From Oscillospiraceae bacterium (GTDB taxonomy: Bacteria; Bacillota; Clostridia; Oscillospirales; Oscillospiraceae), in NCBI GenBank assembly GCA_015067465.1, contig SVMK01000011.1:1-41901 (forward strand): DNA of 41,901 bases, in the 5' to 3' direction. The notes beneath the pieces are model-generated. The model was not told the origin of the DNA. It saw only the letters and a program-made list of their open reading frames with translations, and did not search any database. Numbering within the stretch: position 1 is the first letter of the stretch; each line of letters opens with the position of its first letter. Shown in pieces: positions 37,798-41,901 of this stretch. The translations under genes and the position numbers were made by a program.

Positions 37798-38094
37798 AGC
37801 TGATTCCAAGTTCCTTTATATAAATTATAGTGTTGTCGGTAATGTGCAACTTTCTAAACCCACAGTATAGCACATGCAGCAGCGTTTTACAATTAAAGAA
37901 TTGACTTTTTACTATGATTAAAATAAGATAGGGAAGTAACATTTTTGCATACTTTTTTGCCGTGTTTTTCCGTTTTGCCGCAGTGGCGCGGGGAACAAGC
38001 GAAAAGCAGGCCGCTCTGCCGCCGAAACCGCGGGTGCAATCCGCCCGATGCCGCGGCACAAACCGAACAAACTCACCAAAGGAGATATATCACC

Positions 38095-39588
38095 ATGGCA
38101 GATATGAAATGGATTGAGGAGCAGGAAGCCAAAATCCCCCACGGCAAGGTGCGCACGCGCTTTGCACCCTCCCCCACGGGCTATATGCATGTCGGCAACC
38201 TGCGCACCGCACTTTACACCTACCTCATCGCACGCCACTTTGACGGAACGTTTATCCTCCGCATTGAGGACACCGACCAGGGCCGCCTGGTGGAGGACGC
38301 TGTGGACGTGATCTACAAAACCATGAAAGAATGCGGTCTGGACCATGATGAGGGTCCCGATGTGGGCGGTCCCGTTGCGCCCTATGTTCAGACCGAGCGC
38401 AAGCCGTTTTACAAGAAATACGCCGAGTGGCTGGTGGAGCGCGGACATGCCTACTACTGCTTCTGCGAAAAGACCGAGAGCGAAGAGAATGCGGGCGAAT
38501 TTGACCGCGCGGACGATCCCTGCCGCAGCCTTTCCGCAGAGGAAGCCGCCGCGCGCATTGCCGAAGGCAAGCCCTACGTTATCCGCCAGCGCATCCCCCG
38601 CGAAGGCACCACCACCTTCCACGACGAGAGCTTCGGCGACATCACGGTGGAGAACAAAACGCTCGATGACCAGGTGCTGATCAAGCGCGACGGCCTGCCC
38701 ACCTACAATTTCGCCAATGTGATCGACGACCACATGATGGGCATCACCCATGTTGTGCGCGGCAGTGAGTATCTTTCCTCCGCACCGAAGTATAATCTGC
38801 TGTATGAAGGCTTCGGCTGGGAAATCCCCGCGTATGTTCACTGCTCGCCCGTTATGCGTGACCAGCACAACAAGATGAGCAAGCGCCACGGCGACCCCAG
38901 CTATGAGGACCTGAAGGCACAGGGCTTCCTCACCGATGCCATTGTGAACTACGTCACGCTGCTGGGCTGGAGCCCCAAGGGCGAGATTGCCGAGCAGGAA
39001 ATCTTCACCCGCGCGGAACTGATTGCCGCTTTCGACATTGCGGGCATCTCCAAATCCCCCGCCATCTTCGACATTGAGAAGCTGAAATACTTCAACAGCG
39101 AGTATATCCGCGCGATGAGCCCGGAAAGCTTTGCCGCAGTTGCCGAGCCTTATATCCGCCAAAGCGTGAAAAATCCCGCTTACGACGCAGCGGCAATCGC
39201 CGCTATTTTGCAGCAGCGCACCGAACTGCTGACCGATATTCCCGAAAAGGTGGACTTTTTCGACACGCTGCCGGAGTATGACAGCGAGCTTTACGTTCAC
39301 AAAAAGAGCAAAACCGACAAGCCCGGCTGCCTGGATATGCTGAAAAAGATGCTGCCGGTGTTTGAAGCGATCGGCGACTGGAACGACGAGAATGTGCTCA
39401 AGGCCATGACCGACATGGCGGAGGCCGAGCAGTGCAAGAACGCAAAGGTGATGTGGCCGGTTCGCATCGCGCTGGCCGGCAAGGCGGTAACGCCCGGCGG
39501 CGCGGTGGAGATTGCATGCATCCTCGGCAAAGCGGAATCGCTGCGCCGCATCGCTGCCGGCATTGAATTACTTGAGAAGAGTGTGTGA
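38095..39588 (+). CDS. gltX: Glutamyl-tRNA synthetase
   Basis: VRTRFAPSPTGYMHVGNLRTALYTYLIARHFDGTFILRIEDTDQ; KMSKRHGD; ATG 38095 with upstream AAGGAG. The ORF-track 50-aa N-terminal extension is not credible. Confidence 0.95.
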   Translation: MADMKWIEEQEAKIPHGKVRTRFAPSPTGYMHVGNLRTALYTYLIARHFDGTFILRIEDTDQGRLVEDAVDVIYKTMKECGLDHDEGPDVGGPVAPYVQTERKPFYKKYAEWLVERGHAYYCFCEKTESEENAGEFDRADDPCRSLSAEEAAARIAEGKPYVIRQRIPREGTTTFHDESFGDITVENKTLDDQVLIKRDGLPTYNFANVIDDHMMGITHVVRGSEYLSSAPKYNLLYEGFGWEIPAYVHCSPVMRDQHNKMSKRHGDPSYEDLKAQGFLTDAIVNYVTLLGWSPKGEIAEQEIFTRAELIAAFDIAGISKSPAIFDIEKLKYFNSEYIRAMSPESFAAVAEPYIRQSVKNPAYDAAAIAAILQQRTELLTDIPEKVDFFDTLPEYDSELYVHKKSKTDKPGCLDMLKKMLPVFEAIGDWNDENVLKAMTDMAEAEQCKNAKVMWPVRIALAGKAVTPGGAVEIACILGKAESLRRIAAGIELLEKSV

Positions 39589-39593
39589 ATCAA

Positions 39594-41066
39594 ATGGCTA
39601 TGAAACAAAACGACAAACTCAACCTCACCATGCTCTGCGACTTTTACGAGCTGACCATGGGCAACGGCTACTTCAACTGCGGCTACAAAGACCGCATCAC
39701 ATATTTCGATGTGTTTTTCCGCAAAACGCCGGATGCCGGCGGCTTTGCCGTTGTGGCGGGACTGGACCAGATCATCGACTATATCCTCGATTTGCACTAC
39801 AGCGAGGAGGATATTGCATATCTGCGCGGCAGAAACCTCTTCACCGAGGAATTTCTGGACTATCTGCGCACGTTCCGGTTCACGGGCGATATCTGGGCGG
39901 TGCCGGAGGGCACGCCCGTGTTCCCGAACGAGCCGCTCATCACCGTTCGCGCGCCTGCGATTGAAGCGCAGATGATCGAAACCTACATTCTGCTGGAACT
40001 GAACCACCAGAGTCTGATTGCCACAAAGGCAAACCGCATCTGCCGCGCTGCCCAGGGGCGCACGGTGCTGGAGTTTGGCTCGCGCCGCGCCCAGGGAACG
40101 GATGCCGCCATCACGGGTGCACGCGCGTCTTTCCTCGGCGGCTGCGCGGGAACGGCCTGCACCATTGCCGATCAGATGTACGGCGTGAAAGCGGGCGGCA
40201 CCATGGCCCACAGCTGGGTGCAGATGTTCGACACGGAGTATGAGGCGTTTAAGACCTACTGCGAGATTTATCCCACCAATGCCACGCTGCTGGTGGACAC
40301 CTATAATTCCCTGAAGTCCGGCGTGCCAAACGCCATCCGTGCGTTTAACGAGGTTCTGCGTCCGAAGGGCATCAAAAGCTGCGGCATCCGCTTCGACAGC
40401 GGCGACATGGCGTGGCTGACCAAGGCTGCGCGCCAGATGCTTGACGAAGCGGGCTGGACGGAATGCAAAATCACCTGCTCCAACGCGCTCGACGAGCGGC
40501 TGATTTCCGATCTGATCGGTCAGGGCGCGAAAATCGACGTGTTCGGCGTGGGCGAACGGCTGATTACCGCACGCAGCGAGAGCGTGTTCGGCGGCGTATA
40601 TAAGCTGGCCGCCGTGGAGGATGCCGAGGGCAACATCATCCCAAAAATCAAGATCAGCGAAAATACCGCGAAGATCACAAACCCCGGCTTTAAGAAGGTT
40701 TACCGCATCTACGGCGCGGAGGGCAAGTGCTTTGCCGACTATATCTGCATGCACGACGAGGTTGTCAACGGCGAGCCGCTGGAGCTGTTTGACCCCGAGG
40801 CGATCTGGAAACACCAGACCGTGACGGACTACACCGCAAAAGAACTGCTGCAGCCGATTTTCCGCGCGGGTGAGCTTGTTTACAAGCGCCCCACGCTGCC
40901 GGAAATCAAGGCGTACTGCGCAGAACAGATCGACACCCTCTGGGACGAAGTGAAGCGCTTTGACAACCCCCACAACTACTATGTGGACCTCTCGCCGGAA
41001 CTGTGGCGCGTGAAAAACGAGCTGCTCATGCGCGGCGGACAGCCCGCGAAGGAGCGTGCGCAATGA
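39594..41066 (+). CDS. pncB: Nicotinate phosphoribosyltransferase
   Basis: DFYELTMGNGYF..EFGSRRAQGTDAAITGARASFLGGCAGT..GIRFDSGDMAWL; 4-nt ORF overlap with gltX if GTG 39585 is used. Confidence 0.93.
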   Translation: MAMKQNDKLNLTMLCDFYELTMGNGYFNCGYKDRITYFDVFFRKTPDAGGFAVVAGLDQIIDYILDLHYSEEDIAYLRGRNLFTEEFLDYLRTFRFTGDIWAVPEGTPVFPNEPLITVRAPAIEAQMIETYILLELNHQSLIATKANRICRAAQGRTVLEFGSRRAQGTDAAITGARASFLGGCAGTACTIADQMYGVKAGGTMAHSWVQMFDTEYEAFKTYCEIYPTNATLLVDTYNSLKSGVPNAIRAFNEVLRPKGIKSCGIRFDSGDMAWLTKAARQMLDEAGWTECKITCSNALDERLISDLIGQGAKIDVFGVGERLITARSESVFGGVYKLAAVEDAEGNIIPKIKISENTAKITNPGFKKVYRIYGAEGKCFADYICMHDEVVNGEPLELFDPEAIWKHQTVTDYTAKELLQPIFRAGELVYKRPTLPEIKAYCAEQIDTLWDEVKRFDNPHNYYVDLSPELWRVKNELLMRGGQPAKERAQ

Positions 41067-41575
41067 CCGCCGGCGGACGGCGCGCGGCAATCCTTACAGC
41101 GCTGCGCGGCGCAAACCAGCCCATGAGTGCGGGCGCGCTTGCCGAGCTTTGCGGCGTGAGCCGTCAGATCATTGTTGGCGATGTGGCGCTGCTGCGCGCA
41201 TCCGGCGAAGCCATCACAGCCACGCCGCGCGGCTATGTGCTTGCAGCCGGTGACGACGGACTGACGCGAACGGTTGCGTGCCGGCACGATGCCGCCGGTA
41301 CGGAACGCGAGCTGAATATTATGGTGGATAACGGCTGCACCGTGCTGGATGTTACGGTGGAGCACCCGGTTTACGGTCAGCTCACCGGCGCGCTCGATCT
41401 GCGCAGCCGCTACGATGTGGCACAGTTTATCCTGCGCTCGGCGAACACCGCGCCGCTGTCGTCGCTGACAGAAGGAATTCATCTGCACCGCCTGCAGTGT
41501 CCCGACGAGGCGGCCTTTGCCCGCGTGAAGCGCGAGCTGGACGAGGCGGGGCTGCTGCTGCCGGAGCAGGAATGA
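41063..41575 (+). CDS. niaR: NiaR-like niacin-responsive repressor (HTH + 3H domain)
   Basis: RRAAILTALRGANQPMSAGALAELCGVSRQIIVGDVALLRASG..VDNGCTVLDVTVEHPVYGQLTGALDLRSRYDVAQFI; ATGA overlap with pncB. Confidence 0.88.
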   Translation: MTAGGRRAAILTALRGANQPMSAGALAELCGVSRQIIVGDVALLRASGEAITATPRGYVLAAGDDGLTRTVACRHDAAGTERELNIMVDNGCTVLDVTVEHPVYGQLTGALDLRSRYDVAQFILRSANTAPLSSLTEGIHLHRLQCPDEAAFARVKRELDEAGLLLPEQE

Positions 41576-41598
41576 TGCCTGCGGCACCGGGCAAAAGA

Positions 41599-41646
41599 AC
41601 AATAAAGACCGGCGCACTGCGATTGCGGTGCGCCGGTCTTTATTGT
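41599..41646 (+). terminator. Intrinsic terminator of gltX-pncB-niaR
   Basis: AACAATAAAGACCGGCGCAC..GTGCGCCGGTCTTTATTGTT. Confidence 0.9.
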
Positions 41647-41692
41647 TCAGATGCTTTTCCGGGTATACCACAGCGGTTATGCAAAATCTATC

Positions 41693-41720
41693 TTGACTTT
41701 CTGTGCGCCATGGCTATAAT
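41693..41720 (+). promoter_or_regulatory. Promoter of PTS-IIC-like gene
   Basis: TTGACT-16 nt-TATAAT. Confidence 0.75.
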
Positions 41721-41733
41721 AAAGAAAATATTC

Positions 41734-41749
41734 AGGTGTCAAGACACGT
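41734..41749. promoter_or_regulatory. Candidate NiaR operator (inverted repeat) overlapping the start-site region
   Basis: AGGTGTC-AA-GACACGT, 6/7 symmetric, 13 nt after the -10, next to a NiaR-like repressor gene. Confidence 0.5.
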
Positions 41750-41784
41750 GACAATGACAATAATATAACACGGAAGGTGGATAC

Positions 41785-41901
41785 AATGAGCAAGTTTCAG
41801 GCATTTTTAAAGCGCAAGGACATTGAATTTTCTGCCAAGCGCTATTTTATCGACGCGCTCTCGGCGATGGCGCAGGGGCTTTTCTGCTCGCTGCTGATTG
41901 G
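41785..41901 (+). CDS. PTS-IIC-like membrane transporter, partial at right edge
   Basis: MSKFQAFLKRKDIEFSAKRYFIDALSAMAQGLFCSLLI..; SD GGAAGGTGG upstream. Confidence 0.6.

Noticed and set aside
37798-38094. Possible T-box between trpS and gltX
   Set aside because: No GGTACCGCG-like core or stem I signature; only promoter-like sequence (TTGACT near 37903).

Overview
The window is a high-GC Firmicutes (Clostridia-like) chromosomal segment. It carries mostly housekeeping genes: holB, ricT, hflK/hflC, perR-rubrerythrin, rpoD-dnaG-dgt, hflX, nth, wecB-wecA-like, trpS, gltX, pncB and niaR. The unusual part is ~0.9-15.45 kb. Three T-box leaders, aligned by hand, read Ile (AUC), Val (GUC) and Leu (CUG) at the specifier position. 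The Ile and Val T-boxes each precede a tandem paralogue of an unusual HTH-cupin-acyl-CoA synthetase fusion. The Leu T-box precedes an apparent operon encoding a LeuA homologue that has lost its catalytic and metal-binding residues, a TIM-barrel/acyl-CoA-synthetase fusion, IlvE and a NifJ-type 2-oxoacid:ferredoxin oxidoreductase. I infer a T-box-controlled route that scavenges branched short-chain fatty acids (2-methylbutyrate, isobutyrate, isovalerate) and reductively carboxylates and transaminates them to Ile, Val and Leu. Other points of interest are a dnaG gene with no normal start codon (apparent ACG), a NiaR-type palindrome at the promoter of a PTS-IIC-like transporter, a structured leader before a P-loop ATPase gene, and apparent gene conversion between the two synthetase paralogues. 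All calls come from reading the sequence and ORF track; no database searches were run.
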